Shown here piece by piece: positions 54,320 to 63,906 of a DNA stretch of 64,000 nucleotides (positions are counted from its first letter, which is position 1; each line of letters opens with the position of its first letter). The stretch is from positions 23,961 through 87,960 of the forward strand of contig VENG01000009.1 in the NCBI GenBank assembly GCA_009711705.1. Direction: 5' to 3'. The stretch comes from Bacillota bacterium (lineage in GTDB: Bacteria; Bacillota; Desulfotomaculia; Desulfotomaculales; VENG01). The notes beneath the pieces are model-generated. The model saw only the letters and a program-made list of their open reading frames with translations. It did not search any database and had not been told where the DNA came from. The position numbers and the translations under genes are program-made.

Positions 54320-55558
54320 TTATACTGCACTACATGCCCAGTCTCCCATGATTGGCAGTCGCCTGGCAAGCAGAGCCTTCTTGTCTTTCACAGGAGCTTT
54401 AGCTTTTATACGCGCCGTCAAAGCCCCTACGCCATCCACGTCATTCACGGCCACATAACCGACCAGGCACTGATCGCGGAAAACCAAGCGGCGGTATCGC
54501 CTACCTGGGATATCTTTACTCTCCAGCACCTCGTATTCTGGTCCTTTAGCATTGGAAATGCCGGCTGTTGCAGCACAAAGCCCGAAAAATTCCAGAGAAT
54601 TAAGCGAAAGGGACCCCGCGTAGCAATCCCGGTAACCTGCCATATTCCTTCCGGCCAGGCGCCCTTGAGCTGCAGCATTGGGCCAAGTGGCATTAACCCT
54701 AATATTACCTAATGCCATATCAAAAGTCTCAGTAACGTCCCCTGCCGCATAAATCCCCGTCTGGTTGGTTTCTAAATAATTATTGGTTACGATGCCCTTA
54801 TTTATTTTAAAATCTGCACCCAAAAATTTTGTGTTGGGGCGCACGCCCTTACCAGCAATTACCATGGAGCAAGGCAGTTCATTGTGGTCGTCAAGCTTAA
54901 CTGCCCGCACAGCCCCCTGGCTGCCCGTTAAGATTTCATTTACGTTTTGTTCCAGGTAAAATCTCATCCCTTTTTCTTCTAAATGGATTTGAATCAAATT
55001 AGCACCAGCGGCATCCATAGATTGAGAAAGAATTTGCGGGGATTTTGCCACCACGCTTACCTGCATGCCTCGCTGCAACAGGGCATAAGCAGTTTTTAAC
55101 CCTACCGGACCGCCACCTAAGACCACCACGTTAGCACCCGTTAATGCTCTTTGTTTAATGCTCCGGGCATCTTCCAAAGTCCGCAGTGTGTAAACACCTT
55201 CAGCGTGTATTCCAGGTATATCCGGAATTACAGGCGACGCCCCGGTGGCAATTAACAGGCGGTCAAAAGATATATCATCACCACTGAGGCATGTAATTTT
55301 TCGCTGCACCGGGTCCACCTTTGTTACTGCAGTATCAAAACGTGCGTCAATATCAAAATGGCGGTAAAACTCTTCAGCCTCAAGGTACATCTGTTTTTCA
55401 CTGACCCTGCCAGCAATATAATGCGTTGTCATACACCTGGAATAAGCAGGTCCCCTTTCATCCGATAATAAAACTATTTCACCTGCCGGGTCTGTTTCCC
55501 TGATAGCCTTCAATCCAAATAGGCCTGCCGCGCTGTTGCCAATAATTAGATACCTCAA
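54320..55558 (-). CDS. FAD-dependent NAD(P)H oxidoreductase of the CODH cluster
   Basis: This 412-residue flavoprotein of the pyridine nucleotide-disulfide reductase class has an N-terminal FAD motif (YLIIGNSAAGLFGLKAIRE), an NAD(P) motif (VVVLGGGPVGLKTAYALLQRG) and the second FAD motif (TGIYAAGDVTE). It resembles NADH:acceptor (rubredoxin or ferredoxin) reductases found next to cooS and cooF in many anaerobes. The start is TTG, overlapping the stop of the upstream ferredoxin gene (TTGA). It probably passes electrons between the ferredoxin and NAD(P). Confidence 0.88.
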   Translation of the reverse strand: MRYLIIGNSAAGLFGLKAIRETDPAGEIVLLSDERGPAYSRCMTTHYIAGRVSEKQMYLEAEEFYRHFDIDARFDTAVTKVDPVQRKITCLSGDDISFDRLLIATGASPVIPDIPGIHAEGVYTLRTLEDARSIKQRALTGANVVVLGGGPVGLKTAYALLQRGMQVSVVAKSPQILSQSMDAAGANLIQIHLEEKGMRFYLEQNVNEILTGSQGAVRAVKLDDHNELPCSMVIAGKGVRPNTKFLGADFKINKGIVTNNYLETNQTGIYAAGDVTETFDMALGNIRVNATWPNAAAQGRLAGRNMAGYRDCYAGSLSLNSLEFFGLCAATAGISNAKGPEYEVLESKDIPGRRYRRLVFRDQCLVGYVAVNDVDGVGALTARIKAKAPVKDKKALLARRLPIMGDWACSAV

Positions 55559-56061
55559 TCAGCCCACCCCCCGTCGGCACCTAAGAGGCAAGCCGCATAA
55601 TTATTACGCTTGGCATCACTGTAATTCTTACCCTGGCTTAAGACCAGAGCACCGGTTGGACAGGCATGGACACAAGCAGGCTGGCGGGTATCAGGACATG
55701 AATCACATTTGAGTATTTTACTTTTCTCCCGGTCCTGACGGATAACTCCAAAAGGACACACCATAATACACATGTTGCAGCCCACACACCTGTCTTCATT
55801 TACTGCAACGGTACCGGAAACTGCATCTCGTGTTATTGCCGCCGCCATGCACGCTTCCAAACAAGGCGAGTTTTCACAGTGACGACACATTAGAAGAAAG
55901 GTTCCCTCATCATCACACACTGTAAACAAGCGCGGTTTAGGAGCAGGAACTTCGTTAATTGCTCCCAACAAATTAAATTTACCTGACTGCGCCACTACGC
56001 AGTTCAATACACAAGATAAACAATGCAGGCATCTATTTTTATTAACCCATATTTCTCTCAT
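55555..56061 (-). CDS. four-cluster ferredoxin (CooF/HycB-like)
   Basis: ATG 56061 is chosen for its GGAGG 7 bases upstream, which shortens the open frame by 11 codons. The 168-residue protein has four [4Fe-4S] motifs (CLHCLSCVLNC, CRHCENSPCLEAC, CVGCNMCIMVCPFG, CDSCPDTRQPACVHAC). It is paralogous to CooF at 51885. It is coupled to the FAD reductase downstream and to a small gene 4 bases upstream. It is a likely electron carrier between CODH and the reductase. Confidence 0.87.
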   Translation of the reverse strand: MREIWVNKNRCLHCLSCVLNCVVAQSGKFNLLGAINEVPAPKPRLFTVCDDEGTFLLMCRHCENSPCLEACMAAAITRDAVSGTVAVNEDRCVGCNMCIMVCPFGVIRQDREKSKILKCDSCPDTRQPACVHACPTGALVLSQGKNYSDAKRNNYAACLLGADGGWAD

Positions 56062-56065
56062 CAGA

Positions 56066-56209
56066 CTACCTCCGTATGATTTCAAAACGAGCACCCTCGG
56101 CAGTCAGAGCAAAGTCGACCGAAGCCACAATACCGGTTCCGTTGGTAATAGCCATATCCTGTACGGCAACTATGACCGGTTTACCCATTTCGGCAATTGC
56201 ATAATCCAT
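56066..56209 (-). CDS. 47-residue small protein, first gene of the oxidoreductase operon
   Basis: ATG 56209 is preceded by a perfect AGGAGG 10 bases upstream, and the stop lies 4 bases before the ferredoxin ATG. The product begins MDYAIAEMGKPVIVAVQDM and ends GARFEIIRR. It has no cysteine, so it is not a ferredoxin. The tight operon position suggests a real accessory protein for the CODH electron-transfer genes. It does not match CooT as I know that family. The function is unknown. Confidence 0.6.
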   Translation of the reverse strand: MDYAIAEMGKPVIVAVQDMAITNGTGIVASVDFALTAEGARFEIIRR

Positions 56210-56362
56210 TTTTTATTAACCTCCTAATGAATATCATTTTTTTAAATTTACTATATATTCAGTAAAATATCCTCCCCAAAAGTGAATTTTACAGCGCATG
56301 AAAATAGGACAGCCTATTTACTGTCCTATTGAATATCAATGGCCTGAATCAAGCACATACCC

Positions 56363-58243
56363 CTAAACCAAAACCAACTTATTCAAATTAGTGAAATAAA
56401 ACCCTGTCTCTTTAACTTTTTTTCCAACCATCTCTTCCCAGAAATTCTTGTACATCTGCACCTGAGGAGTGTAATATTCCACCAGCTCCGCCAACATATC
56501 ATTATCTTCCACCGTGTCCGTCTTGTAGTCCACCAGCACCCAGCCGCCGTCTTCTAGGAAAACCAGGTCAATGGCGCCGGAAACTATCGTTTCGGTAGTA
56601 AAACCGTATTCGCCGGTTTCCACCTTCACAGAAAGGGGCACTTCTACAAAGCGCTTTTCACTTTTTAGCATCCTCTTCCAGAGACTTGACTTTAAAATTC
56701 CATTGACCAGGTTTAAAACCTCCGTTTTCTCCCCGGCATCCCTTTCTTCTTCGGCAAGGATGTTTTCCACGAAAAGCTCCAGGTTTGAGGGAACCTTTTC
56801 AGCGCAGGCTTCTAAAACCCTGTGCATTACCCGGCCCCAGGACTGCCCGCGGCCCGTCCGTTGCCTGGCAGGGCCTCCACTTTTCCCTTTTACCAGTTCC
56901 GTAACAGCAGCAACATTATAACTGGGTTCATTCATGGGATTCCGCGGTCCCAGGAACCCACCCTTTGCTTCGTCCAAGTCCTCCAGGCTAATCTCGATAC
57001 CTTCCTCACCGGTTGGGCCTGAATCGGTGCCTGAAACATCTTCTAACTCTGAAACACCCGCGAAATGACCATTGAAAGGATGCCATGCGCTCAAGTCGGG
57101 TTTGCCCGGGTAGGTGCTAACAACCAGGAGGTTTTTGGCCCTTGTGGCTGCAACATAGATTAAGCGTGTTTCCTCGGCATCCAGGTATTGCTGTTCTATC
57201 TGGCAATACCGGTCCCAAGTCACGGGTTGCCCCAGGGTCTCTTTGTTAAATGACTTTTGCTTTTGGATAACGAAGTACCCCCTGGGAGTGCTATCCCCCA
57301 CTCTGTTAATGTGCATAGTTGGTGGCCACTTTACATTTTTGCCGGGGTTGGCCAGAAACACCACCGGCGCCTCTAGGCCCTTAGCCTTATGCAGGTTCAT
57401 TAACCTTACCGCATCGTCTTCCCAGGGTGCGATGTTGATTTCCTCTTCCACTCCGGATTCCATGAGGAGGGTCAGGTATTCCACCAGGGAGTAAAATGAA
57501 GTTATGCCGCTGCGTTCGGCGGCAGCAAGGAACTCTTGGGATTGCAGTAGATGCCCGCTACGGCTCTTGCCCAGTTCTCCTGTAAGCGCGTGAGAAATTA
57601 TTCCCAGCTCACGCATAATATTCTGCATGGCAGCACTTGCCGGGAGAGTAATTGTCCATTCCCTGAATTGCCGGAACATGTTAAAGGCCCACTCAAAAAC
57701 ATCTTTGTCATCATCATTTAAGCCAGAAGGTATATCACTGTATATGTTAAAACGGCCGCCTGCTTGCTTAAAGTGCCATAATTGATTATCACTGATACCG
57801 AAAAGGCTTCCCCTTAGGGCTGCAACCAGCAGCACCGGGTCATCAGGGTCAATAATGGCCCTTAATATTTTAAGCACTTCCGCCATTTCGACAGAATTGG
57901 AAAATCCGTCACCGCCGGCAATTCTAAAGGGTATGCCCTGCTCTTCTAAAGCCCTGGCGTACAGGTCCATGTGTGCCTTGTAACGCAGCAAGATCATGAA
58001 GTCTGCCGGCCGGGGATTACCGGTCAGCTCTGCTTCCAATTCACTGTCGGTGCGGCACAAAGAAATACCGCCGTCAATGGCCCAGCGAATCCAGTGGCCA
58101 ATACGTCCGGCATCTACGAGGGAAATCTGTTCCTTTTTATGGGACTTAATTTTAGGTATGGTAATGGTTTTCACACCACAGGCTTTACCGTTAACATTCT
58201 GCCGCACGGTATCCATGCTCGTAAAGTCGGCCTGGTATTGCAT
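56363..58243 (-). pseudogene. second AddA-like C-terminal copy, 5'-truncated
   Basis: The 626-residue frame covers only the C-terminal helicase motifs (NLHKAKGLEAPVVFLANP, EETRLIYVAATRAKN) and the RecB nuclease (GAIDLVFLEDGGWVLVDYKTD). It lacks motifs I to IV. At about 58,240 it joins an Mrr-type fragment in another frame. It is a paralogue of 24139-26553: part is identical at the DNA level, the flanks differ at many positions, and the last residues are unlike. It cannot be a helicase, and the nuclease might fold alone. Confidence 0.82.
56550..57610. repeat. long identical repeat with 24326-25386
   Basis: This is the second copy of the ~1,061-base identical block inside the AddA remnants. 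The edges are sharp: differences resume immediately on both sides. Confidence 0.85.
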
Positions 58244-58565
58244 AACTTTCTATTTTTACAATTTCTGGGGATAAAGCCTGCATTACTGCGTTTAAGGAAC
58301 GGATTGGGATATTTGCGTTTTCCCTTTGCTGCAAAATCTTTAGCTCTTTTAGCAAGTGATTCGGCAGCTTTTGTCTAACCCATTGAATTCTGTTGGTCCA
58401 TTTATTTGTCCCTGATGACAGCGTTTGTTGAACCTCTTCCTTAGTCAACTCAGGAAATTTTTGCGTAACTTTGGGGTAAATCTCTGAAGGTTTACCGCTG
58501 CCTCCCATATCCATGAGCACCTGCAATAATGGAATCTCTATTTCCTTTTGTTTTGGCATTACCAT
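58191..58565 (-). pseudogene. Mrr-type restriction protein, N-terminal domain only
   Basis: The first ~90 residues match the Mrr N-terminal winged helix that reads methylated DNA targets: IPLLQVLMDMGGSGKPSEIY, VTQKFPELTKEEVQQTL and SGTNKWTNRIQWVRQKL. The frame then runs through a linker (NAVMQALSPEIVKIESYA) and into AddA DNA out of frame. The catalytic domain is lost. ATG 58565 has GGGGA upstream. It is a type IV restriction gene cut by the same event that truncated the AddA copy. Confidence 0.75.
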
Positions 58566-58580
58566 TGGTGTTCCCCACAA

Positions 58581-59073
58581 TCTTTATTAAATACTGAAAG
58601 CAGCCAAGCATTATGTTTCACCTTAGCTGCTCTTGATATTTTACGACACCCTGTACCTGGTTTCCTGCTATTGTTATAACTACTCCAAACTTCCATTCCT
58701 AACCTTCCAAGATATATATAAGATGACGGTGGGTTCGTTAGGATAAATGGAAATTAAGCTAGGTTTCCAATACCTGCACAGAGTGAAAATTAAATCTTTT
58801 AGTCCCTATATTTAAAATAATTATATCGGGGAATTACAATAAGCAGATCCTTTGGAGGCATATGAATATTTATAGGGCGGTACTCACTAAATTGTACCGC
58901 CCATAAATCTGTGGCCGTGGCTCGGGATCGTAACATTAGGGCACAGTATCAAATTTCTCCAGCTTTTCCTTTACAATTCCTGTAATGGCTAATCTTATGA
59001 ACTGTTTACTCTATTAACCAGCTTAAGCTATCCCGTAGTTGCAACCATATCCATATTTCTTCTTTAAAATAAC
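58581..59073. other. intergenic region
   Basis: I see no gene longer than 15 codons in this AT-rich stretch. It holds the hairpin at 58875-58902 and otherwise featureless sequence. Confidence 0.5.
58875..58902 (-). terminator. hairpin, probable terminator of the DUF499 operon
   Basis: A perfect 9 bp stem (GGGCGGTAC / GTACCGCCC) has a 10-base loop. The T tract is poor (TATAAATATT on the minus strand), and it lies 170 bases beyond the stop. Confidence 0.5.
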
Positions 59074-62000
59074 TTAATCTTCTTCGAAATCAGAGTTGGT
59101 GAATCTAAGGGTTCTACTATTTTCCGTAACCGTCCGAACAACATTATCTGGTACTCCATCAGGAATATCAGCTTCAATCTCCATGGTTATCTTTACTTTC
59201 GTTCCCATCAGAGATGACAAATGCTGTATTACCTCTTCAGCTATTTTGCCAGCATCTCGCCCAACCCGAGTACTATCAAGTTGAACTGTACCATAGTAGC
59301 GCCTTGGCTTACGTACAGGGGGATCCCCGGGGGGTGGGTATCCACCAGGTGGTTCCGAAGGCGGTTCGACTGGTGGCATAGGAGGTCTTGGCGGTGGCTC
59401 TGATGTATCCTGCGTTAATTGACGCTCCGCAACATCAGGCTTAACCAGATAACCACTAAGGTCAACATTCACTGACCTTCCTAAACTCAATGCTAAGTAC
59501 TGTCCAGCATCAGTAACCCCCTGGGCATACCCGAAAAACTCTTTTGAGGTAATACCTTCTTTGATAGAGGCTAGAAGTACGTCTTCATCCCGTAGTCTTT
59601 GCAAATAACAATAGCTGCTCATGAACTCCCATAGTTTCCTAACTGATATATGATCTTGGTCTTTCCAAAGCCAGCGGTCCAATTCCATTCTGAGCAAGGC
59701 TGGCGCCCATCTCACGATCAATTGTTCACTTGATTTCATTTTCCCAGATGCCTTCTTAATGTGACTTTCTGCTCCGCCACTAATCCTTGTTGTCTCCCAT
59801 TCAACCGGGTTTGCTCCGTCTTGGGTGGGAACAAGTAACCAGCAATATGCTTCCTTCATGCGCAAATCAACAGTTTCAGTGCTCCTCTTCAAGCTCTCAG
59901 TGGCCTGACGTCGTTGGTGAGCATCCAAATTTAAGGCTTCCGCATCATCAACTACTGATTTCCATGCTAGAAACTTACGGGTTTCACTCTCCAAGCTTGG
60001 GAGAACATCTTTGTCAGGTGCTACAAAGGCAAGCATGTTACGGTAAATCCTTGGAGCAGTACCACGGGTTTCCAATATCTCACGGGCCGTCGTAATCGCT
60101 TTGCTTTTATCAGATCCAGTTTTATGGCTATTTTCTGGTCCCAATACCACTAATCGAACACTCTGGTCGTCAGGAACATCCAATGATGAACTGACACAAT
60201 TATGAGTACCAGAAAAATCAGCCCGATCCCGGATTGCCTTAAGCCTTCCTTCAATCTCCATTTCGAGTTCATCCCGGCCAACTTGTTGAGCACGATCTTC
60301 AACAGTTCTACGGAGGTTGGGGGGAAGATCGTACCAATATCGCTGATTACTGCTGTACAGGTGGGTAAGCTTGTCTAACATCTTTCCAAGAGCATCATTG
60401 AATACAGAAATCTGCTCTCCGGGCTGCTTGACCCCTAGACGCACACGGATATCCTCAATACCCCGTACGTTCTGTTCTTTAACTGATGGAGCACTGCCCA
60501 TAAAAATTGACCTTGCTACCCTTCGAGCCGCCATGCATCGTGTAAAGCGAGGATTTTCCACATCAATCTTGTAGGGCAGGGAGCGAGGGCCATCAATGTC
60601 ACTTTCGATTACAGTGTTCCAGCCCTCTGGAAGGTAACGTGTAAGTTCTTCCCGGACTTGAACGGTATCCAACGGTATTGTACTGGGCATGATCATTAAG
60701 CTTGAGTCCTGCCGTACCCATAGATCATGTATTGCAGCCGCCATCAGCCTCAGGACACCACGGGTCTTCTGAAATCTTTCCAGGGTAGCCCAGTCATTAT
60801 ACAACCGATCAAAAACCTCAGGGTGTATAGGGTAGCAGGATTTTAGACGATCAAAGTAGGCGAGTTCCTTGCATTCTGTTGGAAATTCTGAGCCATCTTC
60901 ACGGTACATCTCACTAAAGGCCCGGCAAACTTCATTCTGGCTGGCTAGATCTTGTAAAGGAAGGAATAGACGCCGACGGACGATCTCAAAGCCTTCCTCA
61001 GCGACCACCGGCTTCCAAATTGATTCCATGCGTCCAAATGTGTGTTCAATGGCTTCTAAAGCTTTCTTTCCACCCTCGCCACCAATCTCAATATCTGACT
61101 CAGGTATTGAAGCAACAACCAAGCTATTCTTACTACGACGGGCTGCTTCAGTGAGCTCCTGAACGAATGTTAAGACTGCCTCAAAGGTTCCAGACGGTAA
61201 ACCAGAGGCACCATAAATTTTCCTAGCATAAGCTACCAGTTCATCAATGAGTATCAAGCATGGTCCACAGACGTCAAATAGCTCAGCCAGCGTTTCTGAT
61301 CCCGGTGGGACGGAGGCTTTATCAGCATCCTTTATGATGTTATATAACTTCGGATCACCGGCCTGCTCAGCTAGTTGGGCAGCCATCTCTCCCCATAGTG
61401 TCCGAATGGTTATACCAGGGAAGTTAACCGGACGCCTCACCTTAGAGGGATTTAATGCCGTTCCCACCAATATGGCCACTTTAACTTTGGGACAGTCTGA
61501 AACGTCAGCTTGTTTCAATACAGCTGCGGCATTAGGTATTTTGCTTAGAGGGGTTTGTCCGCGCAATAGGTGATATAGGGCCAACATGCTGTGAGTTTTG
61601 CCACCGCCAAATGCTGTCTTAAGTTGGATTATCGGTTCTCCCCCTTTGCCTATAACTCGAAGAATAGCTTGGGTAAGTAAACCAGCCATGCCTTCAGTGA
61701 TATATGTCCGTCCGAAGAACTCCACAGGGTCCTGGTACTCAATCTCAGCGGTACCCTTTTGGACTTGGGAAAGGTCTGCTGCAAATTCAGCTTGCCGATA
61801 TCGCCCTTGGGCTACATCAGGATGGGGTGAAACAACAAGTCTCCAAGGCAGAAAACCCTGCCTTGGTGGAGAGGTTAATACATTATTCTGTTCTGGGGCT
61901 TTGGTTAGCTGTGGCTCATAATTATTCAAATTAGTTACTGTTGTTGAAGCTCCATTAGTGCCATAGCGTATTAATCGGGCAATCTCACGGATAGCTTCGG

Positions 62001-62409
62001 TGTTTTCAGTATCAATATGTTCTAGGAGCCTTGCCATGGTATCTAGGGCTCTCCAGGCATCATCAGACGAAATATCACCGCCACCTTTATGAGCCCACTT
62101 GTTACGAGTGTTAATTAGTTCCTTAATCCAGTTGCGGTGTTCCCTGCTTAGTTGAATCTTAAACACCGTATCCCAGTTTGCATCAAGCAAGATTAGGCAC
62201 CTGGCTGCATCTAGAGAATCAACATAAGTACTCCAGTCACCATCATAAGGTAAATCCCTCTTCTGATGATCATGCAGTACGTCTAATACACCCCTTTGCC
62301 ACCAACGCTGTTGTCCAAATTTCTTTTGGAATTGCTGGCACACATATGGGGCTAAAACCTCGGTTAGTAGTTGAAAACCTTTGGTTATAAGCTGATAATT
62401 ATCTATCAC
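59074..62409 (-). CDS. DUF499 (COG1483) AAA+ ATPase with N-terminal HEPN-like domain
   Basis: This 1111-residue protein starts with a Swt1-type HEPN-like domain (residues ~1-150; NWIKELINTRNKWAHKGG is typical). The DUF499 ATPase follows, with Walker A TAFGGGKTHSMLALYHLL and Walker B CLILIDELVAYARK. A Pro-rich linker precedes a small C-terminal domain (MEIEADIPDGVPDNVVRTV). DUF499 proteins are linked with DUF1156 DNA methylases in predicted anti-phage modification systems, and one lies directly upstream. GTG 62409 has AAGGAGG 7 bases before it. It likely supplies ATP-driven DNA translocation or sensing. Confidence 0.85.
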   Translation of the reverse strand: MIDNYQLITKGFQLLTEVLAPYVCQQFQKKFGQQRWWQRGVLDVLHDHQKRDLPYDGDWSTYVDSLDAARCLILLDANWDTVFKIQLSREHRNWIKELINTRNKWAHKGGGDISSDDAWRALDTMARLLEHIDTENTEAIREIARLIRYGTNGASTTVTNLNNYEPQLTKAPEQNNVLTSPPRQGFLPWRLVVSPHPDVAQGRYRQAEFAADLSQVQKGTAEIEYQDPVEFFGRTYITEGMAGLLTQAILRVIGKGGEPIIQLKTAFGGGKTHSMLALYHLLRGQTPLSKIPNAAAVLKQADVSDCPKVKVAILVGTALNPSKVRRPVNFPGITIRTLWGEMAAQLAEQAGDPKLYNIIKDADKASVPPGSETLAELFDVCGPCLILIDELVAYARKIYGASGLPSGTFEAVLTFVQELTEAARRSKNSLVVASIPESDIEIGGEGGKKALEAIEHTFGRMESIWKPVVAEEGFEIVRRRLFLPLQDLASQNEVCRAFSEMYREDGSEFPTECKELAYFDRLKSCYPIHPEVFDRLYNDWATLERFQKTRGVLRLMAAAIHDLWVRQDSSLMIMPSTIPLDTVQVREELTRYLPEGWNTVIESDIDGPRSLPYKIDVENPRFTRCMAARRVARSIFMGSAPSVKEQNVRGIEDIRVRLGVKQPGEQISVFNDALGKMLDKLTHLYSSNQRYWYDLPPNLRRTVEDRAQQVGRDELEMEIEGRLKAIRDRADFSGTHNCVSSSLDVPDDQSVRLVVLGPENSHKTGSDKSKAITTAREILETRGTAPRIYRNMLAFVAPDKDVLPSLESETRKFLAWKSVVDDAEALNLDAHQRRQATESLKRSTETVDLRMKEAYCWLLVPTQDGANPVEWETTRISGGAESHIKKASGKMKSSEQLIVRWAPALLRMELDRWLWKDQDHISVRKLWEFMSSYCYLQRLRDEDVLLASIKEGITSKEFFGYAQGVTDAGQYLALSLGRSVNVDLSGYLVKPDVAERQLTQDTSEPPPRPPMPPVEPPSEPPGGYPPPGDPPVRKPRRYYGTVQLDSTRVGRDAGKIAEEVIQHLSSLMGTKVKITMEIEADIPDGVPDNVVRTVTENSRTLRFTNSDFEED

Positions 62410-62421
62410 TAAAGCACCTCC

Positions 62422-63906
62422 TTATTCGAAAAGCTTTAATTGAATCGGGGTGGAAGAAGCTATCTCAGCAACTTTCTCTTGAATTGAAGGCCAAGAGATT
62501 ACTAACGAATTATATGCTAATGCCTCATCCGTCCAACCTTTCCGTTCAGAAATAGAATATAATCGATAAGCTAGTGATTTTGTTGATTCACTAAGTTGAT
62601 TACCTATCTTATAAGCCAGTTTGGCACATTCTTTTTCACCCTCACTATTTAAAGCTCGCACAAGTTGCTGAGTACACATCCAAATGCTTCTTCGACGGTC
62701 AGTCTCAGGATTCCAGGTTTGGTTAAGTTCTTCGCGTGAAAGTAACCTAACCTTACCCTTTGCGGCATAAAGAACACCTTCTTCAACTAAACGTGAAACA
62801 GCTGTATTTTTTGCTCGTGCAAGCACATCAGCTTCACCAAAGGTTTGTCCTTCTAGTCCAAATTGTTCAAACCAGGCAGCACAAAAACGTGTTTCAGTAT
62901 CCATATATCCTTCCTGTGCAGTAAGGTAAGCATCAAGTTCTTGATTTATGGTCTGAAGTGCGGTTCTAACGGACATGGGACGACCGTCTGCTTCCAAAAC
63001 TTTTGAGTAACGCGAATAGATGGACATACCTGGACCAATAGCGGCCTGAGCAAAATCAACTGGTGCTATATTGCCATGCTGTAAAGCTCTGAGAGCAATA
63101 GGTAATTCACGGCGTAGAGCAGCAGTAAACTCTCGGCGAGTTGCAAGCTTTGAAGATTCAGGAAGTGGCCGACAAACCAATACAATATATGAAGCTAAAG
63201 CGTTTGAGTCTCTTGATCGTAAACGCCACGCCGAGGATGCACTAACTGGCCAAGTTCCTGTAATTTGAAACCCACTTGTAATTAATGCTTCAAGCATTGT
63301 TTCCCAACCAGTAGTAAGTGTGATTTTTGATACAGATTCTGTTTCAAATTTATCATTCTCGTCATCGGATTGCTTAAAAGCATAATATACTGTAAGGGGG
63401 AAATTTGGGTTAATCTTATCTTTTAAAAGTTTAAACGCTTTGCAAAAACCAGCAAGAAAATGTCTTTTGGCTGCTTCTTTGTCGTTGTCAAAACGTTCTG
63501 GGGCGGCAACAAGTTCCGGTATTTTGGGAGCAAGTAAGGTACTGCATATATCGGGAAATATGGAACCAATAGAGTGCCGTAACCATACATAAAAAAAATC
63601 GCTTAGGTCCGCGTAGCCAATATTGTCGTAATATGGCGGGTCAGTACTGACAACAATTCCTTTGCTATATGGTGCATCGCTAGCAACGTCAAGTTGTAAT
63701 ACTGTTCCCGAACTATTTTTTTTTACTATTACGGTTTCAATAGCGTTACAAGTGATTTTAATCGAGTTACTCCAACATATTGCTTTCTTTCCAAGAACGT
63801 TTCCTTCAACAAAGTCCCATACCATTGGGATGGCTTGTCTGGTGAATAAATGAATTTGCTGTTCTCCACTAGGTGTGATTTTGCAAATTAAAACGGCATC
63901 CGTTTT
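62422..63906 (-). pseudogene. DUF1156-type adenine DNA methylase, 5' part missing
   Basis: The frame carries the methylase motif IV in VVSTDPPYYDNIGY, and the family segment LFTRQAIPMVWDFVEGN upstream of the first Met. The homology extends to about 63,906, where an in-frame TGA (63907-63909) stops it. The normal N-terminus and SAM-binding part of COG1743 methylases (proteins of ~900 residues) are not seen in the last 90 bases. It is therefore frameshifted, deleted, or continues past the window in another frame. It ends 12 bases before the DUF499 gene, which would be its ATPase partner. Confidence 0.72.

Noticed and set aside
56571..57494. + strand ORFs conserved between 24.3-25.3 kb and 56.6-57.5 kb
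   Set aside because: They are identical only because the DNA is identical. They are antisense to the AddA motifs and lack ribosome binding sites.
58862..58906. 14-residue ORF with a GGAGG upstream
   Set aside because: It lies inside the 58875-58902 hairpin and is too short and unsupported.
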